Under the pieces are notes generated by a model. It saw nothing but the letters and a program-made list of their open reading frames with translations, did no database searches and was not told the origin of the DNA. From Stomorhina lunata (Eukaryota > Arthropoda > Insecta > Diptera > Rhiniidae): a stretch of DNA of 64,000 bases. A program made the translations under genes and the position numbers. The stretch spans positions 37,191,255-37,255,254 of the forward strand of contig OW121742.1 of assembly GCA_933228675.1 (NCBI GenBank). The letters run 5' to 3'. Every line of letters begins with the position of its first letter. Positions within the stretch are counted from its first letter, which is position 1. Shown piece after piece: positions 1 through 11,800 of this stretch.

Positions 1-659
1 TGTAGTGGTATTGGTATTGTATAAGAGTGGCATTATACCAGCAGCTGTAATAAATGACAACACTTTAAATACCATTTCCTTAGCTAAAGTCACGTTCGTT
101 CAAGCATCCGAAAGGCTTTTGTCTCTTTATTTAGAAATTATGCAAAAGGCAATTAAAATGCTTGTAATTCACTTGTTAGTGTAAAATCTTTGGTAACATC
201 TCCAGCTGCGCTGAACGTAGAGTATCTGAAGGACTAAGTATATAGTTTTTTTCGCTTCATCTAATTTGTTGGTGCTGGTGAAGGAGTGAAGGAGCTTATT
301 GCTGTAAAAGTTCTTTTTCTTCTTGGAGATTTTTCGTGAAGACAAGTGTTAGTTTTTTGTTATTTTGTAATTTTATTATTAGTTACTTTCACTTCAACAA
401 ACACCCAGATTGTTTTGCTGCTCAACGGCTTCAAGTGACTTTTTGTGTGAATAATTTGAATTTTATGTTATACGAGGAATAAATATGTTTTAATTTGAAT
501 AATTTAGTTTGAACGAAGATGTTAAAAAAATTATGAAAAATTACGACATAAATAAATGTAATGTAATATAATATAATACTGATATTTATTAAATTTATTA
601 ATGTTTATTTCAACAATAGCACCATTTGATGATATATTAGACACTTACCTATTATTAAC
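1..659. other. AT-rich non-coding DNA, no gene seen
   Basis: No open frame, splice-bounded exon or recognisable repeat stands out. The stretch is AT-rich, with a short run of overlapping aatgtaatataatata-type simple sequence near 550-580. It may be intergenic or intronic DNA of a gene outside the window; nothing here decides between these. Confidence 0.5.
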
Positions 660-1150
660 CTATAAACTTTAAGCTCTACAGTCAACTATAAATCCAACTC
701 TTTACCCAACTCTATACTAAAAACTAGTCGTTATACTAGGGATTCGGCAAAAAATTTGATTCTACACTCGACAATTGAAGAAGTTGAGTTCATACCCGAG
801 TCCTAACTTCGTTGCCTCTTAATATTTAATTGAAGTCTATTTATTTAACTTAAAAATCAATTCTATACTTTACTATAGACTCAAGTTAATTAACTCTACA
901 CTTACTTACTATAGACTCGAGCCCTTACTTGACTCTATACTAGAAACAATACCTAACTATATACTTTACTTACTCTGTACTCGACTATATAATCGACTCA
1001 TATTCGACTACACATTAACCTCTATACTTGACTATAGATTCAATTTTATATTCGACTATAGATACTATTCTATACTCGATTTTATAGAGGACTCTGTATT
1101 CGGCTCTAAGCTCGACTTACTTAGCTCTATATTCGACTATAGACTTGAAT
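660..1150. repeat. Degenerate short tandem repeat, ACTCGACTATAG type
   Basis: Words such as actcgac, ctatact and gactatagac recur every 10-14 bases with many substitutions, for example around 880-1145. It directly abuts the first 31-bp array. The same degenerate pattern returns at 4810-5480, on the far side of the second 31-bp array, so the pair brackets the arrays. The unit length is not constant enough for me to state one. Confidence 0.6.
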
Positions 1151-3628
1151 GTTGACGACAGTAAGACATTTCTAGAGAAAAGTTGACGACAGGAAGATAT
1201 TTATAGAGAAAAGTTGACGACAGGAAGACATTTCAAGAGAAAAGTTGACGATAGGAAGACATTTCTAGAGAAAAGTTAACGACAGGAAGACATTTCTAGA
1301 GAAAAGTTGACGACAGAAAGACATTTCTAGAGAAAAGTTGACGACAGGAAGACATTTCAAGAGAAAAGTTGACGATAGGAAGACATTTCTAGAGAAAAGT
1401 TAACGACAGGAAGACATTTCTAGAGAAAAGTTGACTACAGGAAGACATTTCTAGAGAAACGTTGACGACAGGAAGACATTTCTAGAAAAAAGTTGACGAC
1501 AGGAAGACATTTCTAGAAAAAAGTTGACGACAGGAAGACATTTCTAAAGAAAAGTTGACGACAGGAAGACATTTCTAAAGAAAAGTTGACGACAGGAAGA
1601 CATTTCTAGAGAAAAGTTGACGACAGGTAGTCATTTCTAGAGAAAAGTTGACGACAGGAAGAAAATTTAACGACAGAGTTGACGACAGGAAGACATTTCT
1701 AGAGAAAAGTTGACGACAGGAAGACATTTATAGAGAAAAGTTGACGACAGGAAGACATTTCAAGAGAAAAGTTGACGATAGGAAGACATTTCTAGAGAAA
1801 AGTTAACGACAGGAAGACATTTCTAAAAAAAGTTGACGACAGAAAGACATTTCTAGAGAAAAGTTGACGACAGGAAGACATTTCTAGAAAAAAGTTGACG
1901 ACAGGAAGACATTTCTAGAAAAAAGTTGACGACAGGAAGACATTTCTATAGAAAAGTTGACGACAGGAAGACATTTCTAAAGAAAAGTTGACGACAGGAA
2001 GACATTTCTAGAGAAAAGTTGACGACAGGAAGTCATTTCTAGAGAAAAGTTGACGACAGGAAGACATTTCTAGAAAAAAGTTGACGACAGGAAGACATTT
2101 CTAGAAAAAAGTTGACGACAGGAAGACATTTCTAAAGAAAAGTTGACGACAGGAAGACATTTCTAAAGAAAAGTTGACGACAGGAAGACATTTCTAGAGA
2201 AAAGTTGACGACAGGAAGTCATTTCTAGAGAAAAGTTGACGACAGGAAGACATTTCTAGAGAAAAGTTGACGACAGGAAGACATTTCTAGAGAAAAGTTG
2301 ACGACAGGAAGACATTTCTAGAGAAAAGTTGACGACAGAAAGATACTTCTAGAAAAAAGTTGACGACAGAAAGACATTTCTAGAGAAAAGTTGACGACAG
2401 GAAGACATTTCTCGAGAAAAGTTGACGACAGGAAGACATTTCTCGAGAAAAGTTGACGACAGGAAGACATTTCTCGAGAAAAGTTGACGACAGGAAGACA
2501 TTTCTCGAGAAAAGTTGACGACAGGAAGACATTTCTCGAGAAAAGTTGACGACAGGAAGACATTTCTCGAGAAAAGTTGACGACAGGAAGACATTTCTCG
2601 AGAAAAGTTGACGACAGGAAGACATTTCTCGAGAAAAGTTGACGACAGGAAGACATTTCTCGAGAAAAGTTGACGACAGGAAGACATTTCTCGAGAAAAG
2701 TTGACGACAGGAAGACATTTCTATAGAAAAGTTGATGACAGGAAGACATTTCTATAGAAAAGTTGACGACAGGAAGACATTTCTATAGAAAAGTTGACGA
2801 CAGGAAGACATTTCTATAGAAAAGTGACGACAGGAAGACATTTCTCGAGAAAAGTTGACGACAGGAAGACATTTCTCGAGAAAAGTTGACGACAGGAAGA
2901 CATTTCTCGAGAAAAGTTGACGACAAGAAGACATTTCTCGAGAAAAGTTGACGACAGGAAGACATTTCTAGAGAAAACTTGACGACAGGAAGACATTTCT
3001 AGAGAAAAGTTGACGACAGGAAGACATTTCTAGAGAAAAGTTGATGACAGGAAGACATTTCTAGAGAAAAGTTGACGACAGGAAGACATTTCTGGAAAAA
3101 AGTTGACGACAGGAAGACATTTCTAGAGAAAAGTTGACGACAGGAAGACATTTCGAGAGAAAAGTTGACGACAGGAAGACATTTCTAGCGAAAAGTTGAC
3201 GACAGGAAGACATTTCTAGAGAAAAGTTGACGACAGGAAGACACTTCTAGAAAAAAGTTGACGACAGGAAGACATTTCTAGAGAAAAGTTGAAGACAGGA
3301 AGACATTTCTCGAGAAAAGTTGACGACAGGAAGACATTTCTCGAGAAAAGTTGACGACAGGAAGACATTTCTCGAGAAAAGTTGACGACAAGAAGACATT
3401 TCTCGAGAAAAGTTGACGACAGGAAGACATTTCTAGAGAAAAGTTGACGATAGGAAGACATATCTAGAGAAAAGTTGACGATAGGAAGACATTTCTAGAG
3501 AAAAGTTGACGACAGAAAGACATTTATAGAGAAAATTTGACGACAGAAAGACATTTCTAGGGAAAAGTTGACGACAGGAAGACATTTCTGGAGAAAAGTT
3601 GATGACAGGAAGACATTTCTAGAGAAAA
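1151..3628 (+). repeat. 31-bp minisatellite array, GACGACAGGAAGACATT family
   Basis: About 80 head-to-tail copies of a 31-bp unit containing GTTGACGACAGGAAGACATT followed by TTCTNNAGAAAA. The two bases at the centre of CTNNAG differ between blocks: mostly AG, but CG (an XhoI-type CTCGAG) around 2405-2720, 2840-2945 and 3305-3420, and AT around 2720-2830. There is a small irregularity with a shortened unit near 1655-1690. The unit has no stop on the minus strand where CTCGAG predominates, and because 31 is not a multiple of three this creates spurious open frames in all three minus-strand frames. Confidence 0.97.
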
Positions 3629-4036
3629 TTTATTTAAATTTTTATATAAGTTTTAGCTTTATATATACACGCGTTATGCAACAATATCAACTCTAGTCTC
3701 GAATATTGAATTTAGATTCTATTAAAGATTTTGCTATAAACTCTATAAAAGTTGGCTACAAATTCTACAGTTGATTTTATTATCTAGTCGACTCAATACT
3801 TGCTTAAAGAACTGACTCTTTTGTATTCATTACATTTGTAGTAAACAATTTTTGTCTACTTTTGTTGTTTCTGTTGTTGTAAATAATCCTTAAACCTGGT
3901 CATAAACTTGACTTTTATAATCTTAAGAGATTATGTGGTAAAAAGGTATAGATTTATACTCACAAAACAAATGCAATCAATTTGTATATAATAAAGATTA
4001 ATGCGCTACAGTTCTAGATTAAGAAATTTCTTCAAA
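3629..4036. other. Spacer between two 31-bp arrays
   Basis: AT-rich unique sequence separating the 1151-3628 and 4037-4808 arrays. It contains a few degenerate CTCGACTATAG-like words near 3690-3810 but no open frame or regulatory motif that I can support. Confidence 0.6.
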
Positions 4037-4808
4037 AAAGTTGAAGGTAGGAACGCATTTATTGAGAAAATTTGTCAAAAGGAAGAAATTTCTATAGAAA
4101 AGTTGTCAAAAGGAAGGCATTTCTATAGAAAAGTTGACATTAGGAAGACATTTCTATAGAAAAGTTGACGTTAGGAAGACACTTCTATAGAAAAGTTGAC
4201 GTTAGGAAGACATTTCTATAGAAAAGTTGACGTTAGGAAGACATTTCTATAGAAAAGTTGACGTTAGGAAGACATTTCTATAGAAAAGTTGACGTTAGAA
4301 AGACATTTCGATAGAAAAGTTCACGTTAGGAAGACATTTCTTTAGAAAAATTGACGTTAGGAAGACATTTCTATAGAAAAGTTGACGTTAGGAAGACATT
4401 TCTGTAGAAAAGTTGACGTTAGGAAGACATTTCTATAGAAAAGTTGACGTTAGGAAGACATTTCTATAGAAAAGTTGACGTTAGGAAGACATTTCTATAG
4501 AAAAGTTGACGTTAGGAAGACATTTCTATAGAAAAGTTGACGTTAGGAAGACATTTCTATAGAAAAGTTGACGTTAGGAAGACATTTCTATAGAAAAGTT
4601 GACGTTAGGAAGACATTTCTATAGAAAAGTTGACTTAAGAAGACATTTCTATAGAAAAGTTGACGTTAGGAAGACATTTCTATAGAAAAGTTGACGTTAG
4701 GAAGACATTTCTATAGAAAAGTTTATGTTAGGAAGATATTTCTATAGAAAAGTAGACGTTTGGAAGGCATTTCTATAGAAAAGTTGATATTTCTAAAGAA
4801 AAATTGAC
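4037..4808 (+). repeat. 31-bp minisatellite array, GACGTTAGGAAGACATT variant
   Basis: About 25 copies of a 31-bp unit, GACGTTAGGAAGACATT plus TTCTATAGAAAAGTT. It has the same orientation and register as the 1151-3628 array but carries GTTA where that array has GACA, and CTATAG throughout, so the half-site is the perfect palindrome TTTCTATAGAAA. The first two or three units at the left edge are degenerate (about 4037-4120), as is the last (about 4770-4808), the usual pattern of array edges escaping homogenisation. Confidence 0.97.
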
Positions 4809-5480
4809 ACGACTATAGACTTGATTCTATACTTGATTGTGTACTCGACTATAAACTCGACTCTTTACTCGATTGTAGAATCGACTATAGACTTGACTCT
4901 ATAGTCGGCTGACTTTGAATACAGATACACATTTGTAAACGTGTATAATGACGAGTACAGAGTCGACTCTTTAGTAGAGTATAGATTTGACTATAGACTC
5001 GAACCTATACTCTATAGACTATATTTTATACTTTACTGGAGACTTGGCTCTATAATTGAATATAGAACTGACACTACACTTGATTCTGAACCGGTCTATA
5101 GACTTGACTATAATCACGACTCTATACTTAAGTCTATACCCGATTTTATGGTCAACTCTATACTATAGATTCGGATCTATAGTCGGTCGTAGAGTCGTGT
5201 TTATTGACCCAAATCTATACTCTTATATAGACCCAACTCTACTCTAATATAAACCATACTCTTTACTAGACTATAGAGCCGACTCGATATAGGCTCGAGT
5301 CTAAAGTAGTCTTTAGACTGTACTCGATATACTCGTATTTAAACTAGTACCTGTACTATAGTCGATATTCTAATCTATACTCCAGTATATAAATGACTCC
5401 ATACTCTACTATAGAATCGATTATATTCTGTACTATAGACTAGACTATAGGCTCTAATCTAATCACGTCTAAAGACTCGA
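4809..5480. repeat. Degenerate short tandem repeat, ACTCGACTATAG type
   Basis: Dense degenerate copies of cgactatagact and gactctatact-like words, the same kind of sequence as at 660-1150. Two overlapping short open frames at 4941-5247 read through it as DYRLEPILYRLY-type low-complexity peptide, and I treat these as by-products of the repeat rather than genes. Confidence 0.6.
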
Positions 5481-6297
5481 TTCTACACTATTTTATACTA
5501 AAACTTTCTATTTTAACAAAAATCTATACAAAACACAACCAAAATTTAAATTTATCTTGTCATTCTGTAAACAAAATTATTCAAATTTCAATTATTATCT
5601 TGACACATGTGACTGGTTTCAGTTCATTTCGATTTATAAAACGTGATCAATTGATCGACAAATAAAATAATGTCAACAAAAGTAGACAAATAAGATGACC
5701 AAAATATGGCCCTTCACTAAAAATAAATTTCAATAATTTACCCATAACATAAAAGTAATTTAATACTCGTAATTGAATAATCCACAAAAACCTCAACAAT
5801 GTAAAGTAAAGTAAGTGTAAGTGTAAGTACTTCCACTGTTTGACTTGGATACAAGTACTTTTACGTCTTTAACAGTTGCCTTTTGTTCTTTGATAGTAAT
5901 AAACATACGAACATGAACGAACATGTCTCTTGAAGAGCTTAAACTATAATGTTGAAAATAAAGTATTTGCATAAATATTTGCATTTAGTTACGTTTACAT
6001 TACACACACAAACTAACACACAAACACTATCTCAATCGCTTACAGGAATATACTTTTTTTTTAATTTGAATCATTTTATTCAGTTGGAGTTGGAGTAACT
6101 TGTTCGGAAGGTACTTTTTCAAAAGTACTAGATACCATAGAATTGTTGTAGTTTGTGTCAGGAGTCGTGTGCTTAAGGTCAATTTGTTTGTTAACACTTG
6201 ATCGCATACTTAAGTGGGAACAATAATAAAAACATGAAGACAATGAATTAAATTTAGTGTTTTTTTATTTTGAGTACCCACCAACAATTTTCCACCC
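5481..6297. other. Unique AT-rich spacer between convergent arrays
   Basis: Non-repetitive DNA between the plus-oriented 31-bp arrays and the minus-oriented array that starts at 6298. A 63-codon minus-strand open frame (5793-5984) resembles nothing I know and has no coding hallmarks. Short imperfect gtaagt repeats lie at 5810-5830. Confidence 0.5.
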
Positions 6298-8086
6298 AAT
6301 TTTCTATAGAAATGTCTTCCTAATGTCAACTTTTCTATAGAAATGTCTTCCTATCATCAACTTTTCTATAGAAATGTCTTCCTATCGTCAACTTTTCTAT
6401 AGAAATGTCTTCCTATCGTCAACTTTTCTATAGAAATGTCTTCCTATCGTCAATTTTTCTATAGAAATGTCTTCCTATCGTCAACTTTTCTATAGAAATG
6501 TCCTCCTATCGTCAACTTTTCTATAGAAATGTCTTCCTATCGTCAACTTTTCTATAGAAATGTCTTCCTATCGTCAACTTTTCTATAGAAATGTCTTCCT
6601 ATCGTCAACTTTTCTATAGAAATGTCTTCCTATCGTCAACTTTTCTATAGAAATGTCTTCCTATCGTCAACTTTTCTATAGAAATGTCTTCCTATCGTCA
6701 ACTTTTCTATAGAAATGTCTTCCTATCGTCAACTTTTCTATAGAAATGTCTTCCTATCGTCAACTTTTCTATAGAAATGTCTTCCTATCGTCAACTTTTC
6801 TATAGAAATGTCTTCCTATCGTCAACTTTTCTATAGAAATGTCTTCCTATCGTCAACTTTTCTATAGAAATGTCTTCCTATCGTCAACTTTTCTATAGAA
6901 ATGTCTTCCTATCGTCAACTTTTCTATAGAAATGTCTTCCTATCGTCAACTTTTCTATAGAAATGTCTTCCTATCGTCAACTTTTCTATAGAAATGTCTT
7001 CCTATCGTCAACTTTTCTATAGAAATGTCTTCCTATCGTCAACTTTTCTATAGAAATGTCTTCCTATCGTCAACTTTTCTATAGAAATGTCTTCCTATCG
7101 TCAACTTTTCTATAGAAATGTCTTCCTATCGTCAACTTTTCTATAGAAATGTCTTCCTATCGTCAACTTTTCTATAGAAATGTCTTCCTATCGTCAACTT
7201 TTCTATAGAAATGTCTTCCTATCGTCAACTTTTCTATAGAAATGTCTTCCTATCGTCAATTTTTCTATGGAAATGTCTTCCTATCGTCAACTTTTCTATG
7301 GAAATGTCTTCCTATCGTCAACTTTTCTATAGAAATGTCTTCCTATCGTCAACTTTTCTATAGAAATGTCTTCCTGTCGTCAACTTTTCTATAGAAATGT
7401 CTTCCTATCGTCATCTTTTTTATAGAAATGTCTTCCTATCGTCAACTTTTCTATAGAAATGTCTTCCTATCGTCAACTTTTCTATAGAAATGTCTTCCTA
7501 TCGTCAACTTTTCTAAAGAAATGTCTTCCTGTCGTCAACTTTTCTATAGAAATGTCTTCCTATCGTCAACTTTTCTATAGAAATGTCTTCCTATCGTCAA
7601 CTTTTCTATAGAAATGTCTTCCTATCGTCAACTTTTCTATAGAAATGTCTTCCTATCGTCAACTTTTCTATAGAAATGTCTTCCTATCGTCAACTTTTCT
7701 ATAGAAATGTCTTCCTATTGTCAACTTTTCTATAGAAATGTCTTCCTATCGCCAACTTTTCTATAGAAATGTTTTCCTATCGTCAACTTTTATATAGAAA
7801 TGTCTTCCTATCGTCAACATTTCTATAGAAATGTCTTTCTATCGTCAACTTTTCTATAGAAACGTCTTCCTATCGTCAACTTTTCTATAGAAATGTCTTC
7901 CTATCGTCAACTGTTTTATAGAAATGTATTCCTATCGTCAACTTTTCTTTAGAAATGTCTTCCTATCGTCAACTTTTCTATGGATATGTCTTTCTATCGT
8001 CAACTTTTCTATGGAAATGTCTTCCTATCGTAAATTTGTTTATAGAAATGTCTTAATATAGTCAATTTTTCTATACAAATGTCTTC
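6298..8086 (-). repeat. 31-bp minisatellite array, inverted orientation
   Basis: About 57 copies of the 31-bp unit read on the plus strand as CTTTTCTATAGAAATGTCTT followed by CCTATCGTCAA. Its reverse complement, GACGATAGGAAGACATT plus TTCTATAGAAAAG, is the unit of the arrays at 1151-3628 and 4037-4808 with one or two base changes, so this is the same family in the opposite orientation. The central part (about 6550-7250) is almost invariant, while units from about 7700 to 8086 are increasingly diverged. Confidence 0.97.
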
Positions 8087-8607
8087 TTTAATAAATTTTA
8101 AATATATATATTTGCTTTTTTTCTAGAGAAAAGTTTTCGTAATAGATTTTTGTATAGGGTGTTATTATGAAAGCTTTGGCATATGGGACTTTCTGTTTCC
8201 ATTTAAGTCGTGCATTGAAAATTCCTAAAATATCTCAATAAAAAATAAATTGAACTATCATGGAACGTATTTGAATTTCTTAAATTCGCCCATTTTTTCC
8301 GTAAATCGTTGTGTTAATTATTTTGGAAAATATGTGTATTTCGGTTAAATTTGTTGTGAAGCTGCATTAATGATTCAATCAATTTTCTTCTGTAGAAGCG
8401 TTAAACAAACACAAACTCAATCTGTGTGAATTATACATACATATAAATAAGATTTGTTAGATAAATATACAAACATTTAGCCCAACAAATAGAGTAATAG
8501 AAAAATTTCTAAAACAGGTTCTAATTTTAATTCTACTCTATTTACTGTTAACATGAAATGTTTATACAAAGTTTCCGATATCTGATGGATTTATGCCTAT
8601 TTAACAT
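8087..8607. other. Intergenic sequence upstream of gene A
   Basis: Unique AT-rich sequence between the inverted 31-bp array and the promoter block of gene A. I see no open frame and no repeat of note. Confidence 0.5.
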
Positions 8608-8650
8608 TGTCATCTATGATTTTTGATAACTTAATCCAGTCTCATTAAAT
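8608..8650 (+). promoter_or_regulatory. Putative core promoter of DM4/DM12 gene A
   Basis: This stretch aligns with the promoter block shared by genes B and C: TGTCA, ATGATTTT, ATAACTTAAT and CAGT appear in the same order. The initiator is weaker here (CCAGTC in place of TCAGTT) and I do not find the CGTTG element at +28. By alignment the start of transcription would be near 8638, leaving a 5' untranslated region of about 196 bases before the ATG at 8834. This is inference from paralogue comparison only. Confidence 0.4.
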
Positions 8651-8833
8651 CGTTCGTGCTCAACACTTAACGCATCAATCAAACCACATTTTGTTGGTTC
8701 CTCTAAAAATCACAAAACTCTCAAATAGGAGGCATTAGCTAAAAACTAAATTTTTTGAATATTAAAAATTTAATCTAAATACTCGAATTTTCTCGTGTGG
8801 GTGTCAAATTCTGTTTTGGGTTCATATGTGACA

Positions 8834-11800
8834 ATGAATAAAAATTTATTATTCAAAAAATCGTTGACAATTCAGACGCTGCTGCTGTTGCTGGCGGTGC
8901 TGATGACATTTGAACAATTGAGTTTTGTTGCCGCCGGTTTCGTTGGTACAAGTGTTAATTTAACAAAATTTCGTTCACAACGACAAAAACGCGGTTTAAT
9001 TTTCACTAATGGCGGCACAATGAAGGTAAAAATAATCAAATAAAGGAAATTATGTCTGCAAATGTTGAAAAAAAAATGCAAAAACGAATTAAACAATAAC
9101 AAAATAATTGATTATTTCATTAATAATTTGCTTTGGAAAAAAATTCTATTATTGATGAAATTTAATTTAATGGAATTTTTTCAAAGGTGCCAAAAGTGAT
9201 GAATTGAAATTGTGAAGTTATTGAAATGAGTTCTTAATAATAATCCATATAATATAATTTTATTTAAGCTATGACATTTGACATATTTGACAAAGAATTA
9301 ACTAATTGGTAATTTAATTACTTTTTGAACATTAAATTATTTTTCAATTGAAAGAATTTTAAATATGAAAAAATACAAAAATTTTGAATACAAAAAGCTT
9401 TTCGATCAAAATTTTTTCTGTAGAAAAAATTTTGGCAAAAAAAATGACTATACAAAAATTTAAACCTACATTTTAGTTTTACATAAATTGAACATAAATT
9501 CTTATAAAGAAAAAATTTGACAAAAAAAATTTATTTTAAAATTTTTCTATACAAAATTTTAAACCAAAAAAGATATATAGAAAATTTTACATGAACATTT
9601 TTTCTATTGAAAAGTGACTATCGAAATTTTTCTGTACGAAATTTTTTAATAAAACGTTTTAGAATGAACATTTTTTTATAAAGAAAATTCTCGGTTTTTC
9701 TTAACAAATTTTAGATCGAATATTTTTGTTATAGAAAATTTAAGACTAAATATTTTTATTTTTTATTAGAAAAAATATTTGCCCTAATATTTTCAGTAGA
9801 ACAAAGTTCTAAGTATGTTTTTTTATAAAAAAAATCGGTGTCAATTTTGTTTTATTTTTGTATAGAAAATTTTATACCAAAAATTATTCTATAGAAATTT
9901 TTATATAGAATTTTTGTCTACAAAAAATTTTACATCGAAAAGTTTTCTATAAAAATTTCAGACCGAAAAGTTTTCTATAAAAATTTCAGACCGAAAAATT
10001 TTCTATAAAAATTTCAAACCGAAAATTTCTACAAAAATTTTTAACCGAAAATTTCTCTATAAAAATTTGGGAACGAAAATTTTTTTTATAAAATATCTTA
10101 GAATGAACATTTTTTTTTTTAATTTTCATTAAAAAAAAATTTCGGCCTAAAATTTTCTATAGATCAAATTTCGGTATATTTTTTTATATAAAAATTTCTG
10201 ATCGAAGATTATTCTACTAAAGGGAAATTTTTCTAATGAAAATTGTCGACAAAATATTTTCATTTAGAAACTTTTAGAAATAATATTTTACTATAGATTT
10301 TTTTAAATTTTTATTAAAATAAAAATTTCGGCCTAACATTATCTATAGAACAAATTTTGGTAAATTTTTTTTCCAAAAGTTTTCACCGAAATTTTTTCGA
10401 CGTAAATTTTTTTTTTTTAAATTTTGTATAAAAATTAAAAAAAAAAATTCTATTAAAATCAGAAATATTTGAAAAAGTTCCTATAAAAATAAGAAATTTT
10501 TGAAAAATTTCCTGTAAAAATAAGAAATTTTTGAAAAATTTACTATAAAAATAAGAAATTTTTGAAAAATTTCCTGTAAAAATAAGAAATTTTTGAAAAA
10601 TTTACTATAAAAATAAGAAATTTTTGAAAAATTTCTTGTAAAAACAAAAAATTTTTGAAAAATTTCCTATAAAAATAAGAAAATTTTTAAAAATTTCTTT
10701 AAAAATAAGTAATTTTTAAAAAATTTCCTGTAAAAATAAAAAAGTTTCGAAAAATTTTCTAAGAAATTTTTGAAAAATTTTCTATAAAAATAAGATTTTT
10801 TTTAAATTTTCCTAAAAAATATGAAAGTTTTAAAAATTTTCTTATAAAAATAAGCCATTAAAAAAAAAAATTATAAAAATAAGATAACTTGGAAACATTT
10901 CCTATAAAAATAAGAAATTTTTTAAAAATTTCCTATAAAAATGAGAAAGTTTTGAAAAATTTCCTATAAAAATAAGAAATTTTTAAAAAATTTCCTATAA
11001 GAAATTTTCTACCTTGTTTGATTCTGTTAAAACTATTCATCGAGAATTTTTCTTTAAAAAATTTTTTATTGAAATTTTTTCTTTGGTTTTGTTAAGAAAC
11101 TATTTATTACAATAATAAATAATTTATATAAATTGGGATCTTAGTGCAATACACTACAGTAAAACTTTTTAAGTAAATGTTTGATGTCAAAAAGTTTTGA
11201 AAAAAATTTTCATTGAAATTTTTCTTTAAAAAATGTTGTACCGAAATTTTGTCTATAAAAATTCTTTACCCAAATTGTTCTATACAAATTTTTTTACCGA
11301 AACTTTAGCTATAAAAACTTTTTACCGAATTTTTTTTTATAGAAAATTTTTCACCGAAATTTTTTCTATAAAAAATTTTTTCACCGAAATTTTTTCTATA
11401 AAAATTTGTCACCGAAATTTTTCTATAAAAATTTGTCACCGAATTTTTTTTTATAAAAATTTTGTCACCGATATTTTTTCTATAAAAATTTTGTCACCGA
11501 TATTTTTTCTATAAAAAATTTGTCACCGAAATTTTTTCTATCAAAAATTTTTCACCGAAATTTTTTCTATCAAAAATTTTTCACCGAAATTTTTTCTATC
11601 AAAAATTTTTCACCGAAATTTTTTCTATCAAAAATTTTTCACCGAAATTTTTTCTATCAAAAATTTTTCACCGAAATTTTTTCTATCAAAAATTTTTCAC
11701 CGAAATTTTTTCTATCAAAAATTTTTCACCGAAATTTTTTCTATCAAAAATTTTTCACCGAAATTTTTTCTATCAAAAATTTTTCACCGAAATTTTTTCT

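Noticed and set aside
2318..3461. Several minus-strand open frames of 60-143 codons with MSSCRQLFSRNVFLSSTFL peptide
   Set aside because: They arise from a 31-bp unit lacking stops; the same peptide appears in all three frames with a 31-residue period, which is the mark of a tandem repeat, not a gene.
1151..8086. CRISPR-like appearance of regularly spaced 31-bp repeats
   Set aside because: Units are head-to-tail without spacers, the genome is animal, and no cas genes are present.
8795..8833. Upstream GTG start for gene A (13 extra residues)
   Set aside because: Fly genes start with ATG except in rare cases; the ATG at 8834 has a good context and gives a normal signal peptide.
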